Source of the DNA: Peptococcaceae bacterium BICA1-7
Lineage (GTDB): Bacteria > Bacillota > Desulfotomaculia > Desulfotomaculales > Desulfocucumaceae
Length of the DNA: 64,000 bases
NCBI GenBank assembly: GCA_000802095.1
Contig: JUEB01000026.1
Location: 558,001-622,000, forward strand
Reading direction: 5' to 3'
Shown here: positions 36,402-45,366 of the stretch, piece by piece
Layout of the letters: each line of letters starts with the position of its first letter
Position numbering within the stretch: the first letter of the stretch is position 1
Notes under the pieces: generated by a model
Database searches by the model: none
Seen by the model: the letters and a program-made list of their open reading frames with translations, nothing else
Told to the model about the DNA's origin: nothing
Program-made: the position numbers and the translations under genes

Positions 36402-37139
36402 CTAGGCCGGATGGGGGCCGCCGAAGGGTCCCTGAATGGCCGATCCTCCCAAAAGGGTGCTGAGAGCCCCTTTCAGGTGACGTTCCATCTCCCGGCCGGC
36501 AGCCTCCTCATCTTTTGAAACTATTGCTTCTGTGATAAGCTTGTGGCCGTCGGCGCACTTTTGCCTCAGCTCACGGGAGAGGTGCAGTGCGTGAGCATAT
36601 TTCTTCATAATAATCCACATGGTGGAAGAAACAGAAAACAGTACCGGGCTGTGACCCAGCCTGCACACCGTGAGATGATACTCCTGATCCAGGTCGGTAA
36701 ACCAGTCCGGGTCCTCCACAGCGGGGTCCATCCTGGCGGCCAGATCCTTTAGCAGGGCAATATCTTCTCCGGTGGAACGGCGGGCGGCCAGCCTGGCCAT
36801 ACTGGACTCCACTATAACAATGGCCTCATAGGTGGACTTTAGTGCCTCCTGGTCCAGGCCGTCCTCAGCCAGAAACCTGAATATCACGGTCTCCAGGCTT
36901 GATTCCCTGGCCGGGTCCCGGACGAACACCCCCTCGCCCACCCTTTTATCCACCACTCTCATAAATTCCAGCACCCTTAAGGCCTCCCGCAGTGAGCCGC
37001 GGTTAACGCCCAACTGGGCGGCCAGATCTCTTTCACCGGGCAGCTGCTGCCCGGGAAGGTAGTGGCCCTCATTAATTTTTTTTATTATCTGGGTGGCAAT
37101 TTCCTCATATAGATTCTTTTTTTTAATCTGATCAAACAC
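36402..37139 (-). CDS. GntR/FadR-family (FCD) transcriptional regulator
   Basis: 245 aa from GTG 37139 with AGGGGA upstream. Winged helix: LYEEIATQIIKKINEGHYLPGQQLPGERDLAAQLGVNRGSLREALRVLE. The all-helical FCD ligand domain (~95-225) has the metal or ligand His positions in DQEYHLTVCRLGHSP and GHKLITEAI...MERHLKGAL. It probably responds to an organic acid or acyl-CoA. Its promoter (37194-37222) carries a perfect palindrome TGGT-N3-ACCA, the site type for this family, so it likely represses itself. It likely also acts on the flanking acyl-CoA ligase/dehydratase operon or the ABC transporter. Confidence 0.92.
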   Translation of the reverse strand: MFDQIKKKNLYEEIATQIIKKINEGHYLPGQQLPGERDLAAQLGVNRGSLREALRVLEFMRVVDKRVGEGVFVRDPARESSLETVIFRFLAEDGLDQEALKSTYEAIVIVESSMARLAARRSTGEDIALLKDLAARMDPAVEDPDWFTDLDQEYHLTVCRLGHSPVLFSVSSTMWIIMKKYAHALHLSRELRQKCADGHKLITEAIVSKDEEAAGREMERHLKGALSTLLGGSAIQGPFGGPHPA

Positions 37140-37168
37140 TGTTATTTCCCCTGTCGGCTGATTGGTAC

Positions 37169-37183
37169 ACTGGTCGAACCAGT
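37169..37183. promoter_or_regulatory. Operator palindrome of the GntR/FadR regulator
   Basis: ACTGGT-CGA-ACCAGT, perfect 6-bp arms. It lies just downstream of the -10 of the regulator promoter, where bound protein would block transcription. TGGT-N3-ACCA is the usual FCD-type GntR site. Confidence 0.7.
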
Positions 37184-37193
37184 ACCTGATTAT

Positions 37194-37222
37194 TTTATAC
37201 CATCTTCTCCTGCCATTGTCAA
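37194..37222 (-). promoter_or_regulatory. Consensus sigma-A promoter of the GntR/FadR gene
   Basis: Minus strand TTGACA (37222-37217), 17-bp spacer, TATAAA (37199-37194). Confidence 0.85.
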
Positions 37223-37483
37223 AAAATTTTTGCCATTAAAACAATTTTCTATTCTTTTTGTACCCAATGGCTACGTGGCGACAATTCTTTACCTGATCCT
37301 ACTTAAATAATGTATTTAAATAAGAAGGTATTAGCAAACCTGATAGGAATATAGATTAACCAAGTAATCACCTTAGAGGAATACAAAACTACTTTAATTA
37401 CATAGTCTGCCACATGCATAATTTACTCCAACAAATTATCAGCAAGAATAACGATCTAACACGTCCAATTATTATAAATATTC
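37223..37483. other. Part of the 545-bp divergent control region
   Basis: AT-rich stretch between the two divergent promoters; nothing else recognised. Confidence 0.35.
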
Positions 37484-37507
37484 AACTGAATGAATATTTA
37501 TTCAGTT
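37484..37507. promoter_or_regulatory. FadR(YsiA)-type operator upstream of the ABC transporter
   Basis: 24-bp palindrome with 11 of 12 pairs. The core TGAATGAATATTTATTCA (37487-37504) matches the B. subtilis FadR operator consensus TGAATGAMTANTCATTCA at 17 of 18 positions as I recall it. It ends 2 bp before the -35 of the downstream promoter. Confidence 0.65.
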
Positions 37508-37509
37508 CA

Positions 37510-37538
37510 TTGACAAGACATGGATCATGTGCTATAAA
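37510..37538 (+). promoter_or_regulatory. Consensus sigma-A promoter of the ABC transporter operon
   Basis: TTGACA (37510-37515), 17-bp spacer, TATAAA (37533-37538), giving a ~140-nt leader before the start codon at 37687. Confidence 0.85.
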
Positions 37539-37686
37539 GTTAAGGGTGTGTTAAAAATACGCATGAGTCATGGCGATTTATTGGAAATCCTTTCATTATT
37601 ATGTTCTATAGGAAAGGAGTTGAGAAAGCTAAGATAACTACTTAAATCTTTAATAGTTTAACTAATTAAAAGAGGAGGTATGATTA

Positions 37687-39267
37687 ATGCTTTCACGCTC
37701 GAAATTTACACTGTTTACAGTAGCGCTGCTGATTATGGCCCTGGCCCTGGCCGGCTGCGGCGGAAAGGCTGATAATAAGCAGGCCGCAGAGAAAGTCTTT
37801 GTTTTTGCCCAGGGATCCGACCCCAGAGGGCTTGACCCCGCCTTTGTGGATGATGGCGAGTCAGCCAACCCGATCGTGAACATATATGACACCCTTGTAA
37901 GATACAAGTCCGGCAGCACAGAAATAGAGCCCGCCCTGGCCACCGAGTGGACACCTTCCCCGGACGGCAAGGAATGGACCTTCAAGCTGCGACAGAACGT
38001 AAAATTCCACGACGGCACTCCTTTTAACGCCGATGCGGTGGTATACAGCGTTTCCCGCCAACTTCCCCCCCAACGTACAGACGATATGCCTTACGCCTCC
38101 TTCACCTTCGGTCCCGTACAAAAAGTTGAGAAAGTGGATGACTATACCGTTAAATTTATCTTAAGCGATCCCTATGCCCCGTTCCTGGCCAACCTGGCCA
38201 TGGCCCTGGCCGCTCCCATAGTCAGCCCGGCGGCTGTGGAAAAGTACGGCAAGGACTTCATAGATAACCCGGTGGGCACAGGCCCGTTCAAATTTGCAGA
38301 GTGGAAGAAAGGCCAGCAGATAGAGCTGGTGGCCAACAAGGAATACTGGGGCGGAGCTCCCAAGCTTGACAAGCTGGTCTATAAATTCGTTAAAGAAAAT
38401 TCCGTCCGCGCCAGCGAGCTGAGGACAGGCGCGGTCCAGGCAATGAACGGCGTGGACCCCAACGATGTTAAAATGCTTGAGGACGCCGGAGTAAAGGTTA
38501 TCAAAAACCCCGGCATGAACATAAACTACCTGGCCTTCTTCAGCAATAAGAAGCCCTTCGATAATCCCAAGCTGCGTGAGGCCGTTAGCCACGCCATCAA
38601 CAGGCAGAACCTGGTAGAGTTCCTGTACCAGGGGCTGGCCGAACTGCCCAACGGAGTTCTGCCCAGCTTTATGCCCGGCTATGACAAGACCCTGGCCCCC
38701 TATGACTATAACCCGGAAAAGGCCAAGCAGCTGCTGGCCGAGGCCGGATACCCCAACGGACTTAAGACTACCCTGCTGACCTACTCCACCGTGCGCCCCT
38801 ATAACCCGGTGGGAGGCGATAAGCTGGCCGCCGCCATCCAGGCAGACCTGCGCAAGGTGGGCATTGAGGCCGAAATAAAGACCTACCCCTGGAAGGAATA
38901 CAAGGAAATATACACCCCTGAAATAGTAAAAGAGGGCGACATGATGCTGTACGGCTGGATAGGAGATAACGGAGACCCCGACAACTTCCTGTCCCTGCTG
39001 GAAACAAAGGAAATAAAGAGCACCCTAAACACAGGCAAATACTCCAACAAGAAGGTTGATGAACTGCTGGTCAAGGGCCGCACCGCCCAAGCAATGGAAG
39101 AGCGCAATGCGGCATACAGCGAGCTGCAAAAGATTGTGGAAAAGGATGCCCCCTGGGTATTCTTAAGCCACAGCAAAGACATGGCCGCCTACAACTCCAA
39201 TGTGGAAGGAATGGATCTGCACCCCACCGGAGTTATCTTCTTCCGAGATGTAGATATCAAAAAATAA
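37687..39267 (+). CDS. dppA: ABC transporter substrate-binding lipoprotein, family 5 (DppA/OppA/NikA)
   Basis: 526 aa, ATG 37687 with GAGGAGGT. Signal peptide with lipobox LALAGC (Cys ~20). SBP_bac_5 hallmarks: GLDPAFVDDGESANPIVNIYDTLVRYK, LATEWTPSPDGKEWTFKLRQNVKFHDGTPFNADAVVYS and GTGPFKFAEWKKGQ. It binds peptides, nickel or other solutes outside the membrane. First gene of a complete five-gene importer; a hairpin at 39298-39332 between it and the permease genes probably lets it be made in excess. Ligand unknown. The FadR-type operator and the neighbouring acyl-CoA genes hint at something other than ordinary peptide uptake. Confidence 0.94.
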   Translation: MLSRSKFTLFTVALLIMALALAGCGGKADNKQAAEKVFVFAQGSDPRGLDPAFVDDGESANPIVNIYDTLVRYKSGSTEIEPALATEWTPSPDGKEWTFKLRQNVKFHDGTPFNADAVVYSVSRQLPPQRTDDMPYASFTFGPVQKVEKVDDYTVKFILSDPYAPFLANLAMALAAPIVSPAAVEKYGKDFIDNPVGTGPFKFAEWKKGQQIELVANKEYWGGAPKLDKLVYKFVKENSVRASELRTGAVQAMNGVDPNDVKMLEDAGVKVIKNPGMNINYLAFFSNKKPFDNPKLREAVSHAINRQNLVEFLYQGLAELPNGVLPSFMPGYDKTLAPYDYNPEKAKQLLAEAGYPNGLKTTLLTYSTVRPYNPVGGDKLAAAIQADLRKVGIEAEIKTYPWKEYKEIYTPEIVKEGDMMLYGWIGDNGDPDNFLSLLETKEIKSTLNTGKYSNKKVDELLVKGRTAQAMEERNAAYSELQKIVEKDAPWVFLSHSKDMAAYNSNVEGMDLHPTGVIFFRDVDIKK

Positions 39268-39297
39268 CGCTTACCTATTGCATACTTTCCTTTAAAG

Positions 39298-39332
39298 ACA
39301 CGAATATGGCCCATAAGGCCATATTCGTGTTT
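39298..39332 (+). terminator. Intra-operon attenuating hairpin
   Basis: ACACGAATATGGCC / GGCCATATTCGTGT, 14-bp stem, 5-nt loop, only TT-T after it. It probably gives partial termination or mRNA stabilisation after the binding protein gene. Confidence 0.75.
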
Positions 39333-39363
39333 ACATGTTGGCGTTTATGAAAGAGGGATGTGC

Positions 39364-40368
39364 ATGCTGAGATACGTTGCCCAAAGGCTGCTGCTCCTTA
39401 TTCCGGTGCTCTTCGGGGTAAGCCTTTTTGTCTTTCTGGTGCTGCACCTGTTCACTGCGGACCCGGCTGCCATGATGCTGGGTCAGCACGCCACCGCCGA
39501 GCAGGTGGAGGCGCTGAGAAAGCAGCTGGGCCTGAATGACCCCATTTATATGCAGTTTTGGCGGTTTTTAACCGATATGCTGCAGGGTGATTTCGGCCGC
39601 TCACTAATGACCCGGGCGCCGGTAATGGAAGAAATACTAAACCGCTTGCCGGCCACCATTGAGCTGGCTCTGGCCTCCATTATAATTGCCTCTGCGGTTG
39701 GCATTACTGTAGGAGTCATTTCCGCGGTAAAGCAGTACTCCATTTTTGATTACCTGAGCATGATTGGCGCTCTGGCCGGGGTCTCCATGCCCATATTCTG
39801 GCTGGGACTGATGCTGATCATACTCTTTTCGGTAACACTGGGCTGGCTGCCGGTCTCGGGCCGGACCGACATAGGGCTGGACCCGGCCACCATAACCAAC
39901 TTCTATATAATAGACAGCCTCCTGACCAGAGACTGGGATGCCCTTGTGGCGGCGCTGCGCCACCTGGCCCTGCCCGCCATTGCCCTGGCCTCCTACTCCA
40001 CCGCCATTATTGCCCGGATGACCCGGTCAACCATGCTGGAGGTGATCAGGCAGGACTACATCAGAACCGCCCGGGCCAAGGGCCTTGGAGAGCGGATTGT
40101 GGTGTACAGGCATGCCCTGCGCAACGCCCTCATCCCCGTGGTCACGGTTATAGGGCTACAGATGGGTCAGCTGCTGGGCGGGGCGGTGCTTACCGAAACG
40201 GTGTTTTCCTGGCCGGGCATTGGAAGCCTGCTGATTAACGCCATTATGGCCGGAGACTATCCCCTGGTGCAGGGCTCCGTAATAATAATCGCCACCACCT
40301 ACGTGGTGGTCAACCTTGTGGTGGATGTGCTGTACTCCTACCTGGACCCGCGCATCCATTACTCCTGA
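39364..40368 (+). CDS. dppB: ABC transporter permease DppB/OppB
   Basis: 334 aa from ATG 39364 with AGAGGG six bases upstream (an ATG at 39358 sits on the RBS). Starts MLRYVAQRLLLLIPVLFGVSLFVFLVLHL, the invariant DppB N terminus. Six TM helices. The EAA cytoplasmic loop IRTARAKGLGERIVVYRHALRNALIPVVTV contacts the ATPases. Forms the membrane pore with DppC. Confidence 0.95.
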   Translation: MLRYVAQRLLLLIPVLFGVSLFVFLVLHLFTADPAAMMLGQHATAEQVEALRKQLGLNDPIYMQFWRFLTDMLQGDFGRSLMTRAPVMEEILNRLPATIELALASIIIASAVGITVGVISAVKQYSIFDYLSMIGALAGVSMPIFWLGLMLIILFSVTLGWLPVSGRTDIGLDPATITNFYIIDSLLTRDWDALVAALRHLALPAIALASYSTAIIARMTRSTMLEVIRQDYIRTARAKGLGERIVVYRHALRNALIPVVTVIGLQMGQLLGGAVLTETVFSWPGIGSLLINAIMAGDYPLVQGSVIIIATTYVVVNLVVDVLYSYLDPRIHYS

Positions 40369-40390
40369 GTGGGAAGGGGGCTAAAGTAAA

Positions 40391-41278
40391 GTGTCTGACA
40401 CAGTAACCAGCCCTGCCGGGGCCGGCGCAGGGGTCCAATACTCCCCCGCAGCAGACTTCTGGAAGAGGCTTAAGAAGAACAAACTGGCCATGGTCAGCCT
40501 TGCTTTCCTGCTTTTGCTGGTTTTTCTGGCTCTTTTTGCCGGCATGGTGGCTCCCTACGACCCCTATGAAGGGAACATGCCTATGTCCTTAAAGGGACCC
40601 AGCGCCGATCACCTTCTGGGAACAGATGAGCTGGGCCGGGACATACTTAGCAGGATCATATATGGAACCCAGATATCCCTCCGTGTCGGCATTATAGCTG
40701 TATCCATCGCCCTTATGGCCGGCATGTTCTTTGGATCGGTGGCCGGCTACTACGGAGGCCGCATTGACAACCTGATCATGCGCTTTATGGATATAATGCT
40801 TGCCTTTCCCTCGCTGCTGCTGGCCATTGCCTTTATGATGGTGCTGGGCAAAGGTATTGAGAATGCCATCATTGCCATAGCTATTGTTTCGGTGCCGGAA
40901 TACGCCCGGATTGTGCGGGGGTCGGTGCTGTCGGTAAAGGAAAATGAGTATGTACAGGCTGCCCGCACCATAGGGTGCAACGACGGGCAGATAATATTCA
41001 GGCACATACTGCCCAATGTTATGGCCCCTCTTATAGTCAGGTCCACCCTGGGGATTTCGGCAGCTATACTGGAAACTGCCGCCCTGGGCTTTCTTGGACT
41101 GGGGGTTCAGCCCCCCTACGCCGAGTGGGGCACCATGCTGGGGAGCGGGCGCGGATATCTATTCAACGCCCCCCACCTGGTCACCTTTCCGGGTATTGCC
41201 ATAACCCTTACGGTGATGGCTTTCAATCTGTTTGGCGACGGACTGCGGGACGCCCTTGACCCGCGCCTGCGCCGGTAG
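40391..41278 (+). CDS. dppC: ABC transporter permease DppC/OppC
   Basis: 295 aa from GTG 40391 with GGAAGGGGGC upstream. The N-terminal cytoplasmic segment has the usual FWKRLKKNKLAMVSL before TM1, then DPYEGNM, HLLGTDELGRDILSRIIYG and EAA loop YVQAARTIGCNDGQIIFRHILPNVMAPL. Six TM helices. Partner of DppB. Confidence 0.95.
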   Translation: MSDTVTSPAGAGAGVQYSPAADFWKRLKKNKLAMVSLAFLLLLVFLALFAGMVAPYDPYEGNMPMSLKGPSADHLLGTDELGRDILSRIIYGTQISLRVGIIAVSIALMAGMFFGSVAGYYGGRIDNLIMRFMDIMLAFPSLLLAIAFMMVLGKGIENAIIAIAIVSVPEYARIVRGSVLSVKENEYVQAARTIGCNDGQIIFRHILPNVMAPLIVRSTLGISAAILETAALGFLGLGVQPPYAEWGTMLGSGRGYLFNAPHLVTFPGIAITLTVMAFNLFGDGLRDALDPRLRR

Positions 41279-41290
41279 GGGGTAAAGAAA

Positions 41291-42274
41291 GTGAACAATT
41301 CATTGCTGCAAGTACATGACCTGAAAACTCATTTTTTTATGGATGACGGCGTGGTTCCGGCGGTGGACGGGGTGTCCTTCCACCTAAACAGGGGTGAAAC
41401 GCTGGCCGTGGTTGGCGAGTCCGGCAGCGGCAAAAGCATCACCGCCAATTCAATAATGCGCCTTATCCCCACGCCTCCCGGCAAAATAGTGGGCGGACGG
41501 ATACTGTTTGAGGGCCAGGACCTGCTGACCAAGCCTGAAAAGGAGATGCGCCACATAAGGGGCAATCTTATATCAATGATTTTCCAGGAGCCCATGACCT
41601 CCTTAAATCCCGTTTTCAGGGTGGGGGACCAGATATCCGAGTCCCTTATTCTTCACCAGGGCCTCAATAAGAAACAAGCCCTGGAAAAATCAATTGAGAT
41701 GTTAAGGCTCACCGGTATACCCTCCCCTGAAAAAAGAGTGCATGACTTTCCCCACCAGATGAGCGGAGGAATGCGGCAGCGTGTTATGATCGCCATGGCC
41801 CTGTGCTGCAGGCCCAGGCTTTTGATAGCCGATGAGCCCACCACCGCCCTGGATGTGACCATACAGGCCCAGATACTCGATTTAATGAGAGAACTGCGGG
41901 ACCAGTTTAACACCGCCATAATTATGATCACCCACGACCTGGCCGTGGTGGCCGAAATGGCAGACCGGGCAGTGGTGATGTATGCCGGAAAGATGGTGGA
42001 GGAGGCAAAGGTGGAGGAGCTATTTGACAGCCCCCTGCACCCATACACCCGGGGGCTATTATCATCTATTCCCCGGATGGAGGAAAAAAGGGACAAGCTA
42101 TTCGTAATAGAGGGCACGGTGCCCAATCCCATGTACCTTCCCCCGGGCTGCGCCTTCGCCCCCCGCTGCCCCGAGGCTATGGACCGGTGTCAACGGGAAA
42201 GGCCGGAACTGCTTACCCCTGTTGAGGGCCGTAAAGTCAGCTGCTGGCTCCAGGCCGGGGGAGGTGAAGCCTGA
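41291..42274 (+). CDS. dppD: ABC transporter ATPase DppD/OppD
   Basis: 327 aa from GTG 41291. Walker [10 protein letters not shown]-loop [12 protein letters not shown], signature MSGGMRQRV, Walker [14 protein letters not shown]-loop ITHDLAVV. The C-terminal oligopeptide/dipeptide extension has Cys-rich [15 protein letters not shown], which in this family can hold an iron-sulfur cluster. Its stop overlaps the ATG of the next gene (TGATG). Confidence 0.95.
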   Translation: MNNSLLQVHDLKTHFFMDDGVVPAVDGVSFHLNRGETLAVVGESGSGKSITANSIMRLIPTPPGKIVGGRILFEGQDLLTKPEKEMRHIRGNLISMIFQEPMTSLNPVFRVGDQISESLILHQGLNKKQALEKSIEMLRLTGIPSPEKRVHDFPHQMSGGMRQRVMIAMALCCRPRLLIADEPTTALDVTIQAQILDLMRELRDQFNTAIIMITHDLAVVAEMADRAVVMYAGKMVEEAKVEELFDSPLHPYTRGLLSSIPRMEEKRDKLFVIEGTVPNPMYLPPGCAFAPRCPEAMDRCQRERPELLTPVEGRKVSCWLQAGGGEA

Positions 42275-43245
42275 TGGGAAAACTGCTGGAAGTACAAAAC
42301 CTGACCAAGTATTTTCCTGTAAAAAGCAGCGGCCCTGCCCAAAAAAGAGGCTCTGTAAAGGCTGTTGACGGAGTATACTTTTTCATAAATGAAGGGGAAA
42401 CCCTGGGGCTGGTTGGAGAGAGCGGCTGCGGTAAGTCCACCACCGGAAGGCTTATACTGAGGCTTTTGGAGCCTACCGCCGGAAAGGTGCTATTTGAGGG
42501 AAGAGATGTTTTTGGGCTGGGCCGTAAGGAATTAAGGGCACTGCGCAAAGACATGCAGATGATTTTCCAGGACCCCTATGCCTCACTAAATCCCCGCATG
42601 ACGGTTGGAGACATCATAGCCGAGCCCCTGAAGATTTACCGGGCAGCCTCCGGGGCAGACCTGCAGGAAAGGGTGCAGAAGCTTCTGGGCTATGTTGGGC
42701 TGGCATCCTATCATGCCCGCCGCTACCCCCATGAATTCAGCGGCGGACAGAGGCAGCGCATTGGCATTGCCCGGGCCCTGGCCTTAAACCCCAGGCTCAT
42801 TATCTGTGATGAACCGGTTTCTGCCCTGGACGTTTCCATACAGTCCCAGGTATTAAACTTGTTGAAAGAGCTGCAGCAGGAATTTGGGCTGACCTATCTT
42901 TTTATAGCCCACGGCCTTAACGTGGTAAAGCATGTAAGCAGCCGGGTGGGAGTAATGTATCTGGGCAAGCTGGTGGAGCTGGCCGATGTGGATGACCTTT
43001 ATGGAAAACCGCTGCACCCATACACCCGGGCACTTTTATCGGCGGTGCCGGTTCCCGACCCCAGGGCTAAAAAGGAAAGAATTATTCTCACCGGTGATGT
43101 GCCCAGCCCTGTCAACCCGCCCCCTGGCTGCCGTTTCCACACACGGTGCTACCTGTGTGGAGATATATGCAGAGAGAAAGACCCGGTATTCATGGAAGTC
43201 GGTAAAAATCACTTTGTGGCCTGCCATATGGTGGAGCAGGAATAA
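42274..43245 (+). CDS. dppF: ABC transporter ATPase DppF/OppF
   Basis: 323 aa. Walker [11 protein letters not shown]-loop [13 protein letters not shown], signature [10 protein letters not shown], Walker [13 protein letters not shown], and an H-loop reading IAHGLNVV where SHDL is usual; the His is kept but Asp is Gly. The C-terminal [17 protein letters not shown] is the family extension. Last gene of the operon, followed by a strong terminator. Confidence 0.95.
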   Translation: MGKLLEVQNLTKYFPVKSSGPAQKRGSVKAVDGVYFFINEGETLGLVGESGCGKSTTGRLILRLLEPTAGKVLFEGRDVFGLGRKELRALRKDMQMIFQDPYASLNPRMTVGDIIAEPLKIYRAASGADLQERVQKLLGYVGLASYHARRYPHEFSGGQRQRIGIARALALNPRLIICDEPVSALDVSIQSQVLNLLKELQQEFGLTYLFIAHGLNVVKHVSSRVGVMYLGKLVELADVDDLYGKPLHPYTRALLSAVPVPDPRAKKERIILTGDVPSPVNPPPGCRFHTRCYLCGDICREKDPVFMEVGKNHFVACHMVEQE

Positions 43246-43293
43246 CGCTTCGTAATATATTCCAAATCTGTAAATCAATAATTTTTTAAGCGC

Positions 43294-43324
43294 AGAAACG
43301 GGCCTTGCGGCCCGTTTCTATTTA
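43294..43324 (+). terminator. Terminator of the ABC transporter operon
   Basis: Perfect 11-bp stem AGAAACGGGCC / GGCCCGTTTCT with loop TTGC, then ATTTAAA. Confidence 0.88.
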
Positions 43325-43366
43325 AACTATACTGTTATAATGCTTAAAATGTCAGGAGAGTAAACA

Positions 43367-43921
43367 ATGATTCTATTCGGTCACCTGGGACTTACCCTGG
43401 CCGCTGCTGAGTCACTAAAAAGAGTATCAGGTCCAGGATTAAAGGGATTACTTCAGAAGGCGGACTACCGGATACTGCTGCTGGGGTCACTTCTGCCGGA
43501 CCTGGCAGATAAGCCTGTGGCCCTATTGTTTAAGAATATTTTCATGGGGGCCAGCCGGCTTTACGGTCACACCCTTCTTTTTTCTATTCTTTTGCTGATT
43601 ATGGGCTCTTACCTGTGGAAAAGGCACAATTCTGCGGGCGTGCTTGTGCTGGCTTTTGGGGCTACCTTTCATCAGCTGCTGGACGGAATGTGGAACAATC
43701 CAGCCACTATGCTCTGGCCCATACAGGGATGGTCCTTCCCGGCGGTGGAGAGGGGTGACTACCTGCAGTATCTGATCCAAAAGCTTGCCACCGACCCCTT
43801 AACCTATATCCCTGAATCGGCGGGACTGGCCATAATGGTTTACTTCACGGTCCTTCTGGCCCGAAAAAAACAGCTGGCCCATTTCATTAAATCCGGAAGA
43901 GTCAGATCTCCGGGGCAATAA
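43367..43921 (+). CDS. Membrane-bound metal-dependent hydrolase-like protein (YdjM/DUF457 type)
   Basis: 184 aa, ATG 43367 with CAGGAGAG. The N-terminal FGHLGLTLAAAE, the central GSLLPDLADKP, YGHTLLFSILLLI and FHQLLDGMW carry spaced His/Asp residues that fit the zinc-hydrolase-like membrane family PF04307. Three to four TM helices. Activity unproven in most members. It is a single gene between two terminators and regulators. Confidence 0.75.
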   Translation: MILFGHLGLTLAAAESLKRVSGPGLKGLLQKADYRILLLGSLLPDLADKPVALLFKNIFMGASRLYGHTLLFSILLLIMGSYLWKRHNSAGVLVLAFGATFHQLLDGMWNNPATMLWPIQGWSFPAVERGDYLQYLIQKLATDPLTYIPESAGLAIMVYFTVLLARKKQLAHFIKSGRVRSPGQ

Positions 43922-44152
43922 AACGGCAGAATTGTGGCTATGCTACTGCTCCTGGTAGCTCTCAATGAAACTTTAACCTGTTAAATGTCTGTAATAATCC
44001 AGCCTAATAGAGACCCCCTGCTTTTAAAAAAGGTATCAAACATGACAAATGAAAATATAATCTAGCATGGATTGGCTTTTATAAGTGCAGCAGACCCGGG
44101 GGATTCGGGAAATCCATATTATTCCCGGACGCCCAGTTGGGAGGGTGTTGAC

Positions 44153-44572
44153 TTGCTATCTCCAAGCCAGGAAGATTACCTTGAGGAAATATTCCGTATC
44201 AGCCAGAGCGGCGAAACTATAAGGGTTACCGATATAGCCGCCTGCCTCGGGGTAAGTCTGCCGTCAGTCACCAGCGCCCTTAAAAGGCTTTCCGAGGCAA
44301 GCTATATCAAATACCGGCCGTACAGAGATATCATTCTGACCGAAAAAGGCAAGGAACTGGGCAAATTTCTTGTGGAAAGAAACAGTATCATACAACATTT
44401 TTTAAAGCTTATAGACTCAAGGTGCAATGTGGCCGCCGAGGCCGAAGCCATGGAACACTATCTTTCATTGCCTACTCTGGAGGCTATTATTAATTTTGTT
44501 AGATTTACCGAGAAAAACCCTTTATGGCTGCAGGAGTATAAACATTTTGTCAAAAACAATAGTCAGGCATAA
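44153..44572 (+). CDS. mntR: DtxR/MntR-family metal-dependent regulator
   Basis: 139 aa from TTG 44153, supported by GGGAGGGTG five bases upstream; the frame stays open back to 44072. The N-terminal winged helix LSPSQEDYLEEIFRISQSGETIRVTDIAACLGVSLPSVTSALKRLSEASYIKYRPYRDIILTEKGKEL is typical of MntR. The dimerisation and metal domain includes RNSIIQHFLKLI, C-N-VAAEAEAMEHYLS and E-residues as metal ligands. No SH3-like domain, so MntR-like. It faces two GDT1-type manganese exporter genes, supporting a manganese role. Confidence 0.88.
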   Translation: MLSPSQEDYLEEIFRISQSGETIRVTDIAACLGVSLPSVTSALKRLSEASYIKYRPYRDIILTEKGKELGKFLVERNSIIQHFLKLIDSRCNVAAEAEAMEHYLSLPTLEAIINFVRFTEKNPLWLQEYKHFVKNNSQA

Positions 44573-44595
44573 ACCCGGATATCCAGGCATTACTC

Positions 44596-44934
44596 TTATT
44601 CCGGAGCAACCTCTTCAGCCTGCCTGCCTCCTGGCGTCAGCTTTTCGTAAAGCTTAAAATGACGGGCCAGGGTTATAGCGCCTATAATAAGGAAAATCAC
44701 CCCGGTTGCCCGGTTAATTACGGCCGGGCCGATATATTGGGCCAGCGTTACCCCCACCGTGACCTCAATAACCACACACATGGTCAGGGCCACGGCACTG
44801 GCGGCAAAAATAAGCCACCGCCTGCCGGGGTTGTTGCTTGTAATCAGAAGCACCGCCACCTGCGTCTTATCGCCCAGCTCACACAATACTATCAGTATAT
44901 AGGTGGTCAGCCAGGTCATTAACTCAATGCTCAT
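44596..44934 (-). CDS. GDT1/UPF0016 half-size Mn2+/Ca2+ exporter subunit, second gene
   Basis: 112 aa, ATG 44934 with GGGAGAG. Three TM helices, with the signature ELGDKTQVAVLLI in the first. Full-length GDT1 proteins have two such halves in one chain; here each half is a separate gene. It probably forms a heterodimer with the product of 44952-45290. It starts 17 bp after that gene's stop. Confidence 0.88.
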   Translation of the reverse strand: MSIELMTWLTTYILIVLCELGDKTQVAVLLITSNNPGRRWLIFAASAVALTMCVVIEVTVGVTLAQYIGPAVINRATGVIFLIIGAITLARHFKLYEKLTPGGRQAEEVAPE

Positions 44935-44951
44935 TTACCGCTCTCCCATCA

Positions 44952-45290
44952 TTATAAATCCAGCTGAACATTTCCCATGATTCCTGTTACCAGTAGCGAC
45001 CCCAGAACTATAAAAGCTATCCCGGAAACCAGCTTGATGGTTTCCGGCCTGATAAAGCGGGCAATCAGCTGGGAGCCGATAATTACCTCCAAAAAGGAGG
45101 TGCAGATAAGCGCCATGGCCGATCCCAGAGCCACCCAAAAAACGTAAAGAGGTTTTGCCCCGGCTAAGAGCATAGTGGTGATCTGGGTCTTATCTCCCAT
45201 TTCAGATATAAAAACAGTTCCCAGGGCGGAAAGAAAAAGGCTCCAGTTAATCCTCCCGGCAAATCTTTTCAGATCATTTCCCTCCCTCAT
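44952..45290 (-). CDS. GDT1/UPF0016 half-size Mn2+/Ca2+ exporter subunit, first gene
   Basis: 112 aa. Three TM helices with EMGDKTQITTMLLAG in the first and a second half ending in GIMGNVQLDL. Start is uncertain: ATG 45290 has no RBS, while a clear GAGGGAGGG lies just inside the frame, which would favour a start a few codons later (codon 7, CTG). No yybP-ykoY manganese riboswitch was found upstream. Two TTAGNCTGNNTTAA-like copies (45315-45328, 45389-45402) may be regulator sites. Confidence 0.82.
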   Translation of the reverse strand: MREGNDLKRFAGRINWSLFLSALGTVFISEMGDKTQITTMLLAGAKPLYVFWVALGSAMALICTSFLEVIIGSQLIARFIRPETIKLVSGIAFIVLGSLLVTGIMGNVQLDL

Positions 45291-45336
45291 GCAAAATTAG
45301 TTGTTAGGCTGTCTTAATTAAATTAGCCCCGTTTAA

Positions 45337-45366
45337 CAAAAAGGCCTAAAATTTTTTCCCGGCCTG
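45337..45366 (-). terminator. Terminator of the gerA-type operon
   Basis: Minus strand AGGCC ... GGCCT enclosing an AAAAATTTT inner stem, followed by TTTTG. Confidence 0.6.

Noticed and set aside
39364-43245. Nickel-specific (Nik) transporter
   Set aside because: No NikA-type signature was recognised and no nickel enzyme genes are adjacent; the general family 5 assignment is kept.
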